Source: Pseudolachnospira sp051055405 (GTDB taxonomy: Bacteria > Bacillota > Clostridia > Lachnospirales > Lachnospiraceae). Taken from it: a stretch of 64,000 nt of DNA. The translations under genes were made by a program, and so were the position numbers. Positions 1-8,923 of the stretch are shown here, in pieces; the first letter of the stretch is position 1, and the number at the start of each line of letters is the position of its first letter. Under the pieces are notes generated by a model. The model was not told where the DNA came from, searched no databases, and was given only the letters and a program-made list of their open reading frames with translations. Location of the stretch: NCBI RefSeq assembly GCF_051055405.1, contig NZ_CP167068.1, positions 62,001 to 126,000 of the forward strand, written 5' to 3'.

Positions 1-1
1 T

Positions 2-613
2 TGTGCGTTTCGAAAGCTGCAGCTAAAAAACCGGGAATTCAATCAGATTATCCCGGATTATCTATCTCCGGTCATCCCGGTAGGAAAGGCAGGGGATTCT
101 ATTGATAGTTGTTTTCGGTTGATTCTGGACGCCTGTACGTCCCCAAGTAAGAATACGTATAATATTTGTCAACATGCTATCTGTACGATTCTTTCCTTTG
201 TGGATGATCGAATTGGGGATCTTCCGGAGACCGCGAGGGAGGATTCGGCCAGCAATCTGGCAAGGGAGATCATCCACTATATTGATAATCATTATGCGCT
301 TCCGTTAACCTTGGAAAGTTTGGCGAGGGAGTTCTTTATCAGCACGGATTACCTAAGTCATATTATCAAGATGGAGGTAGGAATCTCGCCGATCAATTAC
401 CTGATCAATCGAAGGATCGGCGAATCTCAGCATTTGCTCCTGTCAACGATGCTGCCCATCGGTACCATTGCGGAGATGGTGGGATATCCCAATATCAATC
501 ATTTTTCCAGCGCATTTAAAAAGCGAATTGGGATTGCGCCGGGTCAGTTCCGCCAGCAGTTTCATATTGCGTCAATTCCGGAAGGAACAAAAAACGGAGG
601 AAAGGGAAGATGA
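2..613 (+). CDS. AraC-family transcriptional regulator, C-terminal part
   Basis: The reading frame is open from the window edge, so the 5' end lies outside. The last ~100 residues form the double helix-turn-helix of AraC/XylS regulators: a first helix pair around LTLESLAREFFISTDYLSHI and the typical second block IAEMVGYPNINHFSSAFKKR followed by GIAPGQFRQ. The visible N-terminal part is not recognisable and would belong to a sensor or receiver domain. Its target cannot be inferred; the next gene is on the opposite strand. Family confidence is high, function unknown. Confidence 0.85.
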   Translation, partial: CAFRKLQLKNREFNQIIPDYLSPVIPVGKAGDSIDSCFRLILDACTSPSKNTYNICQHAICTILSFVDDRIGDLPETAREDSASNLAREIIHYIDNHYALPLTLESLAREFFISTDYLSHIIKMEVGISPINYLINRRIGESQHLLLSTMLPIGTIAEMVGYPNINHFSSAFKKRIGIAPGQFRQQFHIASIPEGTKNGGKGR

Positions 614-640
614 TTCCCGTGTAAGCGTCTTATGGACTGC

Positions 641-1456
641 TTAAGCATCTTTGCTTTTTAAATCGTAATAAAAAATATACTGTTGGAGGATACCGGCAAA
701 ACCGGGAAAGGATTCATAAGGGAAACCGTCCGGGTAGTGCCGCTCTAAAACCTGGCGGATATGAGTGTCGATGGGGAATGCCTCTAAATGATGCAGCCCA
801 AACAGGCAGATACAGTCCGCCACCTTTGTTCCAACGCCGGGGAGCTTCATCAGCGCCTCTTTGGCCTCCGGATAGTGCATCCCATGGAGGCTGTCCCAGG
901 GGATTTCGCGGTTTTGGACAAGATGAGCGGTGTCCCGGATGTAGCGGCTCCGGTAGCCCAGGTTGCAGGCGCGCAAATCCTCTTCGCTGGCAGCTGCCAA
1001 TGCGGCGGCGGTAGGAAAATCATAGTAAGCAGTCCCGTTGGGGCTGCTTTTCTTTTCCCCGTAACGCTCGCAGAGCGTGTGAATACATTTTCGGATTCGT
1101 TTGATATTGTTTTGCTGAGAGATAATAAAAGAGATCGTCATCTCCCAGAGATCCTGGCGGAGAATGCGGATTCCCTTTCCAAAAGCCGCGGCTTCGCAAA
1201 GATAAGGCCCTCCGGCGGAAGCGAAGCTAAGGTAGCTTTGATAGTCTGTGTCAAGATCAAAATAATTTTTCCAAATTTCCTCGAATTCTTCCTGTGAGCA
1301 GAAAAAGGTGACGGCATCATCGATCTGCTCGATTTCCAGATAGCGTCCGAGAGCGGTCAGGCAATAGCGTCCGTTTTCCAGGGGACGCAGACGAAAGCAC
1401 TGGCCGGATTCGCAGATTTGATCGATGGAAAAAAGAGTATTTTCTATGGTTATCAT
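641..1456 (-). CDS. ogg: 8-oxoguanine DNA glycosylase (OGG type, HhH-GPD)
   Basis: Base-excision repair enzyme that removes 8-oxoguanine and nicks the abasic site. The 271-aa protein has the OGG-type N-terminal domain (about 1-100) and an HhH-GPD domain with hairpin LPGVGTKVAD at 205-214. The catalytic lysine is K211 and the conserved aspartate D230 (FPIDTHI). Their 19-residue spacing equals that of K249/D268 in human OGG1. Length fits bacterial OGG1-like glycosylases rather than MutY or Nth, and I see no Fe-S cysteine cluster at the C-terminus. It stands alone, tail to tail with the upstream AraC gene. Confidence 0.88.
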   Translation of the reverse strand: MITIENTLFSIDQICESGQCFRLRPLENGRYCLTALGRYLEIEQIDDAVTFFCSQEEFEEIWKNYFDLDTDYQSYLSFASAGGPYLCEAAAFGKGIRILRQDLWEMTISFIISQQNNIKRIRKCIHTLCERYGEKKSSPNGTAYYDFPTAAALAAASEEDLRACNLGYRSRYIRDTAHLVQNREIPWDSLHGMHYPEAKEALMKLPGVGTKVADCICLFGLHHLEAFPIDTHIRQVLERHYPDGFPYESFPGFAGILQQYIFYYDLKSKDA

Positions 1457-1656
1457 CGGTAGTCTCCTATGTTGGGATCGGTAAGGGTTCTGGAATTTTT
1501 ATCGTAAACGAAGTTAGGGGAAAAAGCAAGAGAAACGAGATAGAAAATGCGGAAACTTGGATGCCGCTAGGCATGGAAAGGTAACGTGTAAATTTGGGAA
1601 TAAAAGGGAATAATACCATCATATCACAGTCTATAAAAGGCAAAAGGAGTAGACGT

Positions 1657-2844
1657 ATGTTTGCAGCATTGGAAGAAAAAGAGATGGTACGATTTTTATG
1701 CAGATTTTCCGACCAGCCGTTTCTGGTACGATTTCGGGATCGGGAGTATCCGGTGGGAGACGGAAAACCGACGTTTATTGTGAATTTTAAAAAAGCAGTC
1801 CCCCTGTCAAAGCTTCTTACCAGCACGTCTTTGGCTTTGGGAGAAGCTTATATGGAAGGGAACTTGGATATTGAGGGAAATCTTTATGAGGCGTTGGATC
1901 ATTTTTTGGGGCAGATGGATCGATTTTCCTCTGACAAAAAAGCGTTAAAACGATTGGTTCATACCTCCTTATCCAAAAAGAACCAGGAGCAGGAAGTGAC
2001 CAGCCACTATGATATTGGAAATGATTTCTACCGGCTGTGGCTGGATGAAACCATGAGTTATTCCTGCGCTTATTTTGAAAAGGAAGAAGATACCTTATAT
2101 CAGGCCCAGGTAAACAAGGTACACTATATTCTTCAGAAATTATATCTCAAAGAGGGCATGACTCTTTTGGACATTGGGTGCGGTTGGGGATTTTTGCTGA
2201 TCGAAGCGGCGAAAAAGTATAAAATTCATGGAACAGGTATTACGCTCAGCAGAGAGCAGGAGGAGGAATTTCAGAGGAGAATTCAGGAGGAAGGGCTTCA
2301 GGATTATCTAGAGGTAAAGCGGATGGATTACCGAGATCTTCCAGAGCTTGGAAAGCAGTTTGACCGTGTGGTCAGCGTTGGAATGCTGGAACATGTGGGA
2401 AGAGAAAATTATCCTGTTTTTGTTGAGTGTGCAAGTCAGGTGCTTTGCGGCGGAGGCCTGCTCCTTTTGCATTTCATCAGCGCTCGGAAGGAGTTTTCCG
2501 GGGACCCGTGGACAAAAAAATATATTTTTCCGGGAGGAATGATTCCCAGCCTGCGGGAGATGATTTCCTTTTTGGCGGAAAAAGAGTTTCATGTGTTGGA
2601 TGTGGAGAATCTCAGGCTTCATTATAACCGGACGCTTTTGTGCTGGGAGAAGAATTTTCGGGAGCAGGCCGATAAAGTACAGGAAATGTTTGACGAGCAC
2701 TTTGTACGGATGTGGGATCTCTATCTTTCGTCGTGTGCAGCAACGTTTCACAATGGAATTATCGACCTTCACCAAGTGCTTGCTACCAAGGGTATCAATA
2801 ATGACCTCCCGATGGTTCGCTGGTATGGATCTCCCCTTCGTTGA
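1657..2844 (+). CDS. cfa: Cyclopropane-fatty-acyl-phospholipid synthase
   Basis: SAM-dependent methyltransferase that adds a methylene bridge across double bonds of membrane phospholipid acyl chains. The 395-aa protein carries the family signature SHYDIGNDFYRLWLD (116-130) followed by MSYSCAYF, and the SAM-binding glycine motif LDIGCGWGF (171-179). I chose ATG 1657 because AAAGGAG lies 9 bases upstream; an in-frame start at 1594 lacks a ribosome site and would add an unrelated leader. Ends 36 nt before the convergent spmB gene. Confidence 0.93.
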   Translation: MFAALEEKEMVRFLCRFSDQPFLVRFRDREYPVGDGKPTFIVNFKKAVPLSKLLTSTSLALGEAYMEGNLDIEGNLYEALDHFLGQMDRFSSDKKALKRLVHTSLSKKNQEQEVTSHYDIGNDFYRLWLDETMSYSCAYFEKEEDTLYQAQVNKVHYILQKLYLKEGMTLLDIGCGWGFLLIEAAKKYKIHGTGITLSREQEEEFQRRIQEEGLQDYLEVKRMDYRDLPELGKQFDRVVSVGMLEHVGRENYPVFVECASQVLCGGGLLLLHFISARKEFSGDPWTKKYIFPGGMIPSLREMISFLAEKEFHVLDVENLRLHYNRTLLCWEKNFREQADKVQEMFDEHFVRMWDLYLSSCAATFHNGIIDLHQVLATKGINNDLPMVRWYGSPLR

Positions 2845-2880
2845 TAAGAATGGACGAGAGCCCTGGACAATGCTTTCTGT

Positions 2881-3408
2881 TTAAAGAATCCTTCCAGCAA
2901 GAAAAATGCTGGCCGCCACGCCGGCAAAGGTGGCCAGCAGGGCTCCGGCTAATGTGTAGCGGGTCTTTTTTACTTTGGCAGCGATAAAATAGACGCTCAT
3001 CGTGTAGAAAATCGTCTCCGTACAGCTCATGAGAATTGAGGCCGCCATCCCGATGGGGGAATCCGGCCCATAATTGGAAAAGATATCGGTGACAAGTCCA
3101 TTGGCGGCGGAGGAGGAAAAAATCCGGACCAGGATGAGCGGCACCAACGTGCCTGGAATATGCAGGAGTTCCGTCAAACCCGACAGGCAGTTAGCGATCA
3201 GATCGAGAAGCCCGGAGGCGCGTAGAACGCTGACGGCTGTGAGAAGTCCAACCAGCGTTGGCGCGATCTCGACTACGGTTTTCAGCCCTTTTTTGGCTCC
3301 ATGAACAAAATCGTCGTAGACGGGGCGGTTTTGTGATAGTCCATAGGAGACGACGTAAAAGATGACTAAAGGCAGGATTAAATCGGAAAGATAAAGGAGA
3401 ATTTTCAT
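2881..3408 (-). CDS. spmB: Spore maturation protein B (SpmB)
   Basis: Small polytopic membrane protein of the nucleoside recognition (Gate) domain family. SpmA and SpmB contribute to spore core dehydration. The 175-aa sequence shows several hydrophobic segments and the conserved GLLTAVSVLRASG and SSSAANGLVTDIF blocks of SpmB. ATG 3408 has AAAAGG upstream; the codon before it is TTG. The usual partner spmA is not next to it. It is divergent from the interrupted cortex hydrolase gene, so this is a sporulation neighbourhood. Confidence 0.88.
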   Translation of the reverse strand: MKILLYLSDLILPLVIFYVVSYGLSQNRPVYDDFVHGAKKGLKTVVEIAPTLVGLLTAVSVLRASGLLDLIANCLSGLTELLHIPGTLVPLILVRIFSSSAANGLVTDIFSNYGPDSPIGMAASILMSCTETIFYTMSVYFIAAKVKKTRYTLAGALLATFAGVAASIFLAGRIL

Positions 3409-3546
3409 CAAAATACCTTTTGAAAGCTGCTTGTTACTATTTTATGTCTAAAGAAAGACAGACAGACCCCAAATGCAGGGGAGGATATAAAAAGAAGAGA
3501 AAAAGGATGAAATAAAAAAGGAATACGGTAAAAGTTTGGATTCCAA

Positions 3547-3577
3547 TGAATGGAAATCCATGTTAACAGCATACCTT
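3547..3577 (+). promoter_or_regulatory. Candidate sporulation-sigma promoter of the cortex hydrolase gene
   Basis: TGAATG (3547-3552), 17 bases, then CATACCTT (3570-3577). The -10 resembles the CATAC core of sigma-E/sigma-G promoters and the -35 resembles the TGAATA of sigma-G promoters. The expected start point would leave a short leader to ATG 3606. Seen by eye only; the match is partial and sigma-E versus sigma-G cannot be decided. Confidence 0.4.
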
Positions 3578-3605
3578 GAAAGGAAATCTACTTTCGAGGC
3601 AAACA

Positions 3606-4487
3606 ATGATTCTTCATGTGGTAAACCGCGGAGAGACGCTGGCTTCCATTGCCGCTTCCTATGGCGTATCCGAAGCCAGGCTTCAGTATGACAATCAGTT
3701 AGATGATCCGGCGCAGCTGGTACCTGGTCAGGCGCTGCTTATTTTGCTGCCGGAAGCGGTTTATACCGTTCAGCCTGGCGACACAATTTATGGGATTGCT
3801 CAAAGTCAGGGAATTTCAGTGAAACAGCTTGTGCGGAATAATTCATGGCTGCTTGGTCAGGAAACGCTGGTTGCCGGAGAAACACTGGTCATCCGGTATG
3901 AAGGGGAGCCTTCAGTAAATTTGAGATTAACCGGGTATGCCTATCCGTTTACAAGAACGTCTACTTTGCAAGAGGCGTTGCTGGAAATCCAAGAGCTTTT
4001 GATCTTCTCGTATGGTTTTACCGTGGAAGGCGCCTTGATCCCCCCACTAAATGAAACGGCAATCCGCGAACAGGCAAGGGAATTTGGCGTGGATACGATT
4101 CTAGTGCTGACTCCTTTTGGGGAGGATGGGCAGTTTAACAATAACTTGGTCAAGGTATTGGTGGAAGATCAAGCAGTCCAGGACCGGGTGATTGCAGAAC
4201 TGCGGCAAAATGCGTTAGAAAAGGGATACCGGGGAATCGACGTGGATTTTGAGTTTATCCTGGCGGAAAACCGAGTGGAATATGCTGTTTTTGTGGAGCG
4301 GCTGCGTCAAGCGGTCAGCCCAGATGGACTGACGGTATCGGTGGCGTTAGCCCCGAAGGTCTCCGCCGACCAGCCGGGACTTCTATATGAGGGGGTCGAT
4401 TACCAGTTGCTGGGAGAGGCCGCAGACCGGGTGTTTTTGATGACATATGAGTGGGGATATACATATGGATTTACAGGTCAATGGTAA
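3606..4487 (+). CDS. sleL: Spore cortex hydrolase (LysM-GH18, SleL/YaaH type), 5' part, interrupted
   Basis: N-terminal part of a spore peptidoglycan N-acetylglucosaminidase. LysM repeats lie at about 2-47 and 52-97 (each with a GDT/GET...IA core), followed by the start of a GH18 barrel containing GIDVDFE (210-216), where E216 is the expected catalytic acid. At residues 285-288 (YTYG) the gene runs into the inserted element; the last five residues and the stop are element sequence. Rejoining to 23294-23713 gives a 426-aa protein, close to the ~427 aa of B. subtilis YaaH. Start ATG 3606 has GAGG 6 nt upstream; a TTG at 3576 is less likely. The barrel is incomplete, so this half is probably inactive. 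Confidence 0.9.
   Translation: MILHVVNRGETLASIAASYGVSEARLQYDNQLDDPAQLVPGQALLILLPEAVYTVQPGDTIYGIAQSQGISVKQLVRNNSWLLGQETLVAGETLVIRYEGEPSVNLRLTGYAYPFTRTSTLQEALLEIQELLIFSYGFTVEGALIPPLNETAIREQAREFGVDTILVLTPFGEDGQFNNNLVKVLVEDQAVQDRVIAELRQNALEKGYRGIDVDFEFILAENRVEYAVFVERLRQAVSPDGLTVSVALAPKVSADQPGLLYEGVDYQLLGEAADRVFLMTYEWGYTYGFTGQW
4457..4465 (+). other. attL core of the inserted element
   Basis: The 9 bases ATATACATA are identical to 23284-23292 at the right junction, and host coding sequence stops matching the hydrolase family exactly here. The probable crossover dinucleotide is AC (4461-4462), because the joined element ends are palindromic around it. The recombinase stop codon (4471-4473) lies inside the element-side arm of the site. 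Confidence 0.85.
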
Positions 4488-6054
4488 TAATGCGAGGGTA
4501 CAAATCCAGGGAGAAGTTAGCGTTTTCCCGGTTTCCTTTTCGGTTTGGTTCTGTTTTCTCATATTCGGCACGTTCTAAAACTTTTTTCAACAGTTCATTT
4601 TTGGCGGCTGCGTCTTCAATTCCTTCATAGGCTTCCATAATTTCTTTCGCTGCTGGCGCAAAGGCTTTTTGCGCTTCTTCGGCAGCGTACAGATTGGATA
4701 ATTTCCGATCGAGCTCCTCCAGGTCCTTTTTCAGTTCGAATTCCTTTCGGGAAAGCAATTCCAAGCGCCCTTGGAAAATCTCAACGGTATAGATGCCTTT
4801 TTCCAGAAAATCATAGGCGTTATTTTTTTGGTCGTTTAAACCCTTTAACTCGCCTTGGAGTTTGGAAACATTAGACTTTAGGAGTCCGACCTGGGGGAGC
4901 TCCGGATGTTGACTTGTGGCGCAGTCCATCTCATATTTTTCCAACCAGCTGCGGAGGGAAGAAATGAGGACTTCTTCCACCAAATAAAGAGGAGAAGAAA
5001 TGTTATTGCAGTAGCGGTTGGGGCATTTCAGGGCGGCATAAGGTGTTTTTGTGGATGGCGCAAGGCGTGTCATCAGCGCACCGCATTTTTTGCAGTAAAT
5101 AAGACCGGCCAAAGGATTTTGCAGATTCGCCGGTGTGGAAATCGGATTGCGATTATGTTGTTTCATGATTTGCTGTACTCTTTCAAAGGTTTCTTCGGTG
5201 ATGATAGCTGGATGTATTCCGTCTACGTAAATGCAGTCCGTTGACGGGGTACGGATTTTTTTCAGCTGTCCGTCTACATATTTTTTGATTTCTTTTCGAT
5301 AAGACCACCGGAGCTTTCCGGCATATACAGGATTTTGTAAAATATCGCTGATACTGGCGCGGGACCAGGTATCCCGGCGCATAGGAGGAATTCGCATTTC
5401 GTCGAGTTTACGGGCGATGGAGGTCATTCCCATACGCGTCCCTTCGCAACCGTCGACATACCAGCGGAAAATCAAGCGAATCACATCAGCTCGCTCCGGG
5501 TCAATTTCCAGGGTATAGCCTTTGTCGTTGGGGATTTTGACCTTTTTGTATCCGTAGGGCGCAACGCTGGACAGAAACTTTCCTTCTTTGGCGGACGCGA
5601 CTCGTCCCCGCTGAATGCGGCGATTGATGGTCTTGTACTCTCTGCGGCTCATAAAAAGACCGAACTCGAAATACTCTTCGTCAAATTCGTTGTTCGGGTC
5701 ATATGTCTTTGTTGGAGTGATGATCTTGGTATTCCCAATTTTAAATGCTTCGGAGACGATGCCTTGATCTTTGGTATCTCCACGGGCGAGACGCTCTACC
5801 TCCATAACTAACACTCCAGCCCAGCGGCCAGACATCACTTCCGTGATTAGCTGCTGCATTTTGGGGCGTTCGGAAATAGTCTCTCCGGAAACAATCTCTT
5901 TATAGATAGCGGTTACATTCAGGTGGTGTTTCCTGGCAAATTCGGACAAGGCTTTTTCGTGCCTGGCCAAAGTTTCTCCTTCGCCGCGGGCTTCCAGTTC
6001 AACGTCTGCCCGGCTTTTGCGGAGATAGATCAGATATTCTTCGATGGATATCAT
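4471..6054 (-). CDS. Large serine recombinase (integrase/excisionase)
   Basis: Catalyses site-specific integration and excision. The 527-aa protein has an N-terminal resolvase domain with the nucleophile in YLRKSR (S14), the recombinase domain around 150-300, a zinc ribbon (C321, C324, C344, C349) and a C-terminal coiled coil, the standard order of large serine integrases. ATG 6054 places the catalytic serine at the usual distance from the N-terminus; an ORF start at 6093 adds 13 unrelated residues. The stop codon lies 5 nt from the attL core, as is common for integrases next to their att site. Excision normally needs a recombination directionality factor, which I could not identify. Confidence 0.95.
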   Translation of the reverse strand: MISIEEYLIYLRKSRADVELEARGEGETLARHEKALSEFARKHHLNVTAIYKEIVSGETISERPKMQQLITEVMSGRWAGVLVMEVERLARGDTKDQGIVSEAFKIGNTKIITPTKTYDPNNEFDEEYFEFGLFMSRREYKTINRRIQRGRVASAKEGKFLSSVAPYGYKKVKIPNDKGYTLEIDPERADVIRLIFRWYVDGCEGTRMGMTSIARKLDEMRIPPMRRDTWSRASISDILQNPVYAGKLRWSYRKEIKKYVDGQLKKIRTPSTDCIYVDGIHPAIITEETFERVQQIMKQHNRNPISTPANLQNPLAGLIYCKKCGALMTRLAPSTKTPYAALKCPNRYCNNISSPLYLVEEVLISSLRSWLEKYEMDCATSQHPELPQVGLLKSNVSKLQGELKGLNDQKNNAYDFLEKGIYTVEIFQGRLELLSRKEFELKKDLEELDRKLSNLYAAEEAQKAFAPAAKEIMEAYEGIEDAAAKNELLKKVLERAEYEKTEPNRKGNRENANFSLDLYPRIITIDL

Positions 6055-6118
6055 CCTTCCTGGTATGAGTAGTAGTGATGGAAATATTTTCAATAAATCG
6101 TTTGGGTTAACGTAGAGG

Positions 6119-6967
6119 CTAGCTCTTTTTTTGTTCGATTCTGTTTTGAATATCTTGTTTCAATTTATCAGCGGCATTGCTGGACGTTAATGAGTGCAGC
6201 TGATAATAAGCAATACTTCGCAATTTCTGAACACGCTCATTTGCTGGGAGCTTTTGGCGGATTAGATCTGCATTCATACTTTCAAGATTTACTAAAACAA
6301 TGAGCTGTTCTACACTGGCAAAATCCCGTATATTTAATTTTTTATGTCCAGTTTCTTCCCGCCACTGTTTCGCTGTTTTACCAAAAAGCGCGACATTGAG
6401 AATATCGGCTTCTGTGGCATAGGTATAGTTTTGTTCCTGCTTTGTTAGCTCAGGCGTAATGAGAAATTCTTTTATAGCGTCTGTATGAATTCGATAATTA
6501 ATTTTTGATAATTCCCGCTTTGTATCCCAACCCAATTCGAGGCGTCGGGATTCCTCTGTTTTAAGCCGTTGGTAGTCTTTGATTAAGTATAATTTGAATT
6601 CCGGCGATATCCATGAAGCAAATTCAAAGGCTATATCAGAATGTGCATAAGTACCGCCATAACGTCCAGCTTGTGAAGTGATGCCAATCGCGGACATTCG
6701 TTCAATCCACTGCTTTGGGGTCATAATTAAGCGGCCAGGCTCACTTCTAACCGTCTGGAATTCCAGACGGTTAAAATTTGGGTTGTATAGGGTTTCCCAC
6801 GTTGCCAGGAAATCTATGGTAGAATAAGAACTCATCCAGTTGGATATCACGATTCTGGGTTCATCCGGATCTTTTCTTTTGGCAATATCGGTCAGAGAAA
6901 TATAGTCGCTGGTATTTTCTTGATTCATAATGACGGATATTTCTATACCATTTGCATTTAATTTCAT
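6119..6967 (-). CDS. KilA-N domain protein (phage regulator/antirepressor-like)
   Basis: The 282-aa protein matches the KilA-N DNA-binding family: YISLTDIAKR near the start, then NWMSSYSTIDFLATWETLYNP and TPKQWIERM, and the central YGGTYAHSDIAFEFASWISPEFKLYLIKDYQRL block. Such proteins occur as phage antirepressors and as chromosomal or element cargo. ATG 6967 follows AGGAG. It lies directly upstream of the recombinase on the same strand, so both may be co-transcribed and it could influence excision; that is inference. Confidence 0.85.
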   Translation of the reverse strand: MKLNANGIEISVIMNQENTSDYISLTDIAKRKDPDEPRIVISNWMSSYSTIDFLATWETLYNPNFNRLEFQTVRSEPGRLIMTPKQWIERMSAIGITSQAGRYGGTYAHSDIAFEFASWISPEFKLYLIKDYQRLKTEESRRLELGWDTKRELSKINYRIHTDAIKEFLITPELTKQEQNYTYATEADILNVALFGKTAKQWREETGHKKLNIRDFASVEQLIVLVNLESMNADLIRQKLPANERVQKLRSIAYYQLHSLTSSNAADKLKQDIQNRIEQKKS

Positions 6968-7015
6968 GCGCTTCTCCTCGTGCTTTGCAGCTTTCTTGTT
7001 ATAATCCGGTACGAA

Positions 7016-7045
7016 TAGTTAGGAATCCAAGTAGAGCCCTAACTA
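7016..7045. promoter_or_regulatory. Inverted repeat between lipoprotein and KilA-N genes
   Basis: TAGTTAGG (7016-7023) and CCTAACTA (7038-7045) form a perfect 8-bp inverted repeat with a 14-nt loop. There is no T-run on either side, so it is more likely an operator or RNA structure than an intrinsic terminator. Confidence 0.4.
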
Positions 7046-7055
7046 CCCAAAGAGA

Positions 7056-8021
7056 TTAATATTCTAAACCATATTGAGATTTAGAGGTCAACTTGCCGCC
7101 CTGGAAGACAAGAGTTGCGGAGCCGCTGTATTTTCCTGATCCAGTCCATTGATACATAACGGTGTGAGAACGGCTGCCGGGGGTGCCGGATTCGGAGATC
7201 AGTTCGCCGTACCCGCCGATGATTTCGACGGCTTCATTATAGGTAATTCCGATCTTCAAGGAATTGAACTCGCCTCTCGTGATGGAGGGAGAGTTATAGG
7301 CCTCGGTTGTTTCCGGTTCGGAAGCGCCGGGGGGAGTCAGGAAGAACTCATTTTGAAAGTCAGAATTTTCCAAAACAGCGGTTAAATATAGGCGTTCATA
7401 ATCGCCGGCAGCATTCCATTCTTCTTTGATAGATATTTGGATGCCGTCTTGCGATAGATCCGTATTCAGTAAATTGACAATGGCGCGTTTGATTCCAATG
7501 GAATTTAAAAAAGTAGTTGCGGCAGTATAAAAGGAGCCTCCAGAAGAAAGGTCTTGAATTTCTTCAAGTATCATTTCAATGGCTTCCAGCTTGCCGGAAG
7601 TTTGGTTAGTGAAACAATAGACATAAGTGTTTCTGGTATCTTTGTAGGCTGTTCCTAATTTTATACATGTAATGTTATATCCATTTCCCTCGGACGTATC
7701 GCCGATTTCCCACAAGGGATCTTCCGGGTCATAATATTTGTTTTGGCTGTATGCCAGAACCATATCTGCCTGCATCTGCTCAAACAATTCGGAATCGGTA
7801 AAAGGAAAGGCGGCCGGTGCTTCCGGAGCAGAAGAGAGAGCTTCTGTTTCCAGCGGCGTGGTTTCGGGTACAGTGGTAGTAGCTTCTTCCGTGGTAGTAG
7901 TTTCCACCGAAGCAGCAGTCTCCAAAGAGGTAATAGCTTCGGATGTGTTTTCCGCATTAGAAGCGCAGGCGGATAAAGCGATACAGCCCGCCAGTAAGAT
8001 TCCAGTAAATTTCTTTTTCAT
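7056..8021 (-). CDS. Prophage lipoprotein with C-terminal DUF3862/BLIP-like domain
   Basis: Secreted lipoprotein of 321 aa: short signal peptide with lipobox LSAC (lipidated C19), a Thr/Glu/Pro-rich linker at about 24-70, a middle domain I do not recognise, and a C-terminal domain with ITRGEFNSLKIGITYNEAVEIIGG and GSATLVFQGGKLTSKSQYGL, typical of DUF3862/SmpA-BLIP-like folds. Start ATG 8021 is preceded by GGAGG and overlaps the ImmA stop by 4 nt, so it is coupled to the immunity genes. A surface lipoprotein expressed with the repressor could act in superinfection exclusion or self-immunity to released tails; that is inference. Confidence 0.75.
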   Translation of the reverse strand: MKKKFTGILLAGCIALSACASNAENTSEAITSLETAASVETTTTEEATTTVPETTPLETEALSSAPEAPAAFPFTDSELFEQMQADMVLAYSQNKYYDPEDPLWEIGDTSEGNGYNITCIKLGTAYKDTRNTYVYCFTNQTSGKLEAIEMILEEIQDLSSGGSFYTAATTFLNSIGIKRAIVNLLNTDLSQDGIQISIKEEWNAAGDYERLYLTAVLENSDFQNEFFLTPPGASEPETTEAYNSPSITRGEFNSLKIGITYNEAVEIIGGYGELISESGTPGSRSHTVMYQWTGSGKYSGSATLVFQGGKLTSKSQYGLEY

Positions 8022-8479
8022 ATTTCGTCCTCCCAAGACATATTTTTCAATTTTAGTCGGATAAATTCTTCTCGATATCCCAGCAAACGGGATAACTGTT
8101 CCACTGAGTAGTACGGATGCTCCAAAATAACTTCCTCAGGGATAAGCAGTTCGGCCGCAAAAATATTTGCCTCTTGTTCTAAGCCGGGGAGAAGCAGGGT
8201 TTTTTCGCGCAGGAAATAGCAGTTCTTTTTTCGGTGCATGACAGCATGCCCCAATTCATGAGCAAGTACCATGCGGGATTCCCATTCGTCCAAATTTTGG
8301 TTTAGAAATATATATTTGTGATTTTTTAGGAACATATAGCAACCTAAGCATTCACCGATATTTCCTATTTGAACGATAATCTTTAAATATTCGGCCAGTT
8401 TAAATGGATCTCGTGTTTCAAATATATGCACGTAATGTGCAACATTTTTCTTGATTTTGTCGAGCAAGGAAACGATCAC
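8018..8479 (-). CDS. immA: ImmA/IrrE-family metallopeptidase
   Basis: The 153-aa protein contains the zinc-protease motif HELGH (74-78) followed by a glutamate-bearing helix (EQEANIFAAELLIP), the hallmark of the ImmA/IrrE family. In ICEBs1-type elements ImmA cleaves the repressor ImmR to induce the element. It starts with GTG 8479 immediately after the repressor stop, so it is translationally coupled to its likely substrate. This suggests induction by repressor proteolysis. Confidence 0.9.
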   Translation of the reverse strand: MIVSLLDKIKKNVAHYVHIFETRDPFKLAEYLKIIVQIGNIGECLGCYMFLKNHKYIFLNQNLDEWESRMVLAHELGHAVMHRKKNCYFLREKTLLLPGLEQEANIFAAELLIPEEVILEHPYYSVEQLSRLLGYREEFIRLKLKNMSWEDEI

Positions 8480-8905
8480 CTACTTTTTATTTTTGAGTGG
8501 ATTATATTTCTCTTTATTAATTAGTTTCAAACGTTGTAATGCAATTTCCAATTCGCCGCGGAAGAGCTCCAGAGATTCCGGGGAAAGCGGTTCGCCGTCA
8601 TAGGAAGCAGAGCCATCGGCGCCGGAAGAAATTTTTTTCATAATATTATCCAGGTCTTTTTTGATATCTTTTTCATCTTTTGACGTAAGATCTGTTTTTA
8701 AAGAGTGAGCGTTATCTGTATTATTCATGAGATCGTTCACGGTTACATGAAAGTAGTCGGCAATTTTTTGCAAACGTTCGGCGGAGGTACTGCTATTTCG
8801 TAATTTCCCAATAGAGCCGCGGCCAAAACCGAGTTCCTTTTCAAGTGCTGTTACGGCGATATTTTTTTCATCGCATAATTTCTTTATGGTTTCATACGTA
8901 GTCAT
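8480..8905 (-). CDS. XRE-family repressor (ImmR-like)
   Basis: The 141-aa protein has an N-terminal Cro/C1-type helix-turn-helix (residues 1-62, core ALEKELGFGRGSIGKLRNSS) and a C-terminal tail that would be the multimerisation and cleavage region. ATG 8905 follows AAGGAG. It faces the Cro-like gene across a 225-bp control region full of GTAGA-N6-TCTAC sites and is followed directly by immA. Likely keeps the rightward operon silent. Confidence 0.88.
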   Translation of the reverse strand: MTTYETIKKLCDEKNIAVTALEKELGFGRGSIGKLRNSSTSAERLQKIADYFHVTVNDLMNNTDNAHSLKTDLTSKDEKDIKKDLDNIMKKISSGADGSASYDGEPLSPESLELFRGELEIALQRLKLINKEKYNPLKNKK

Positions 8906-8923
8906 AAAATGTCTCCTTGAGAT

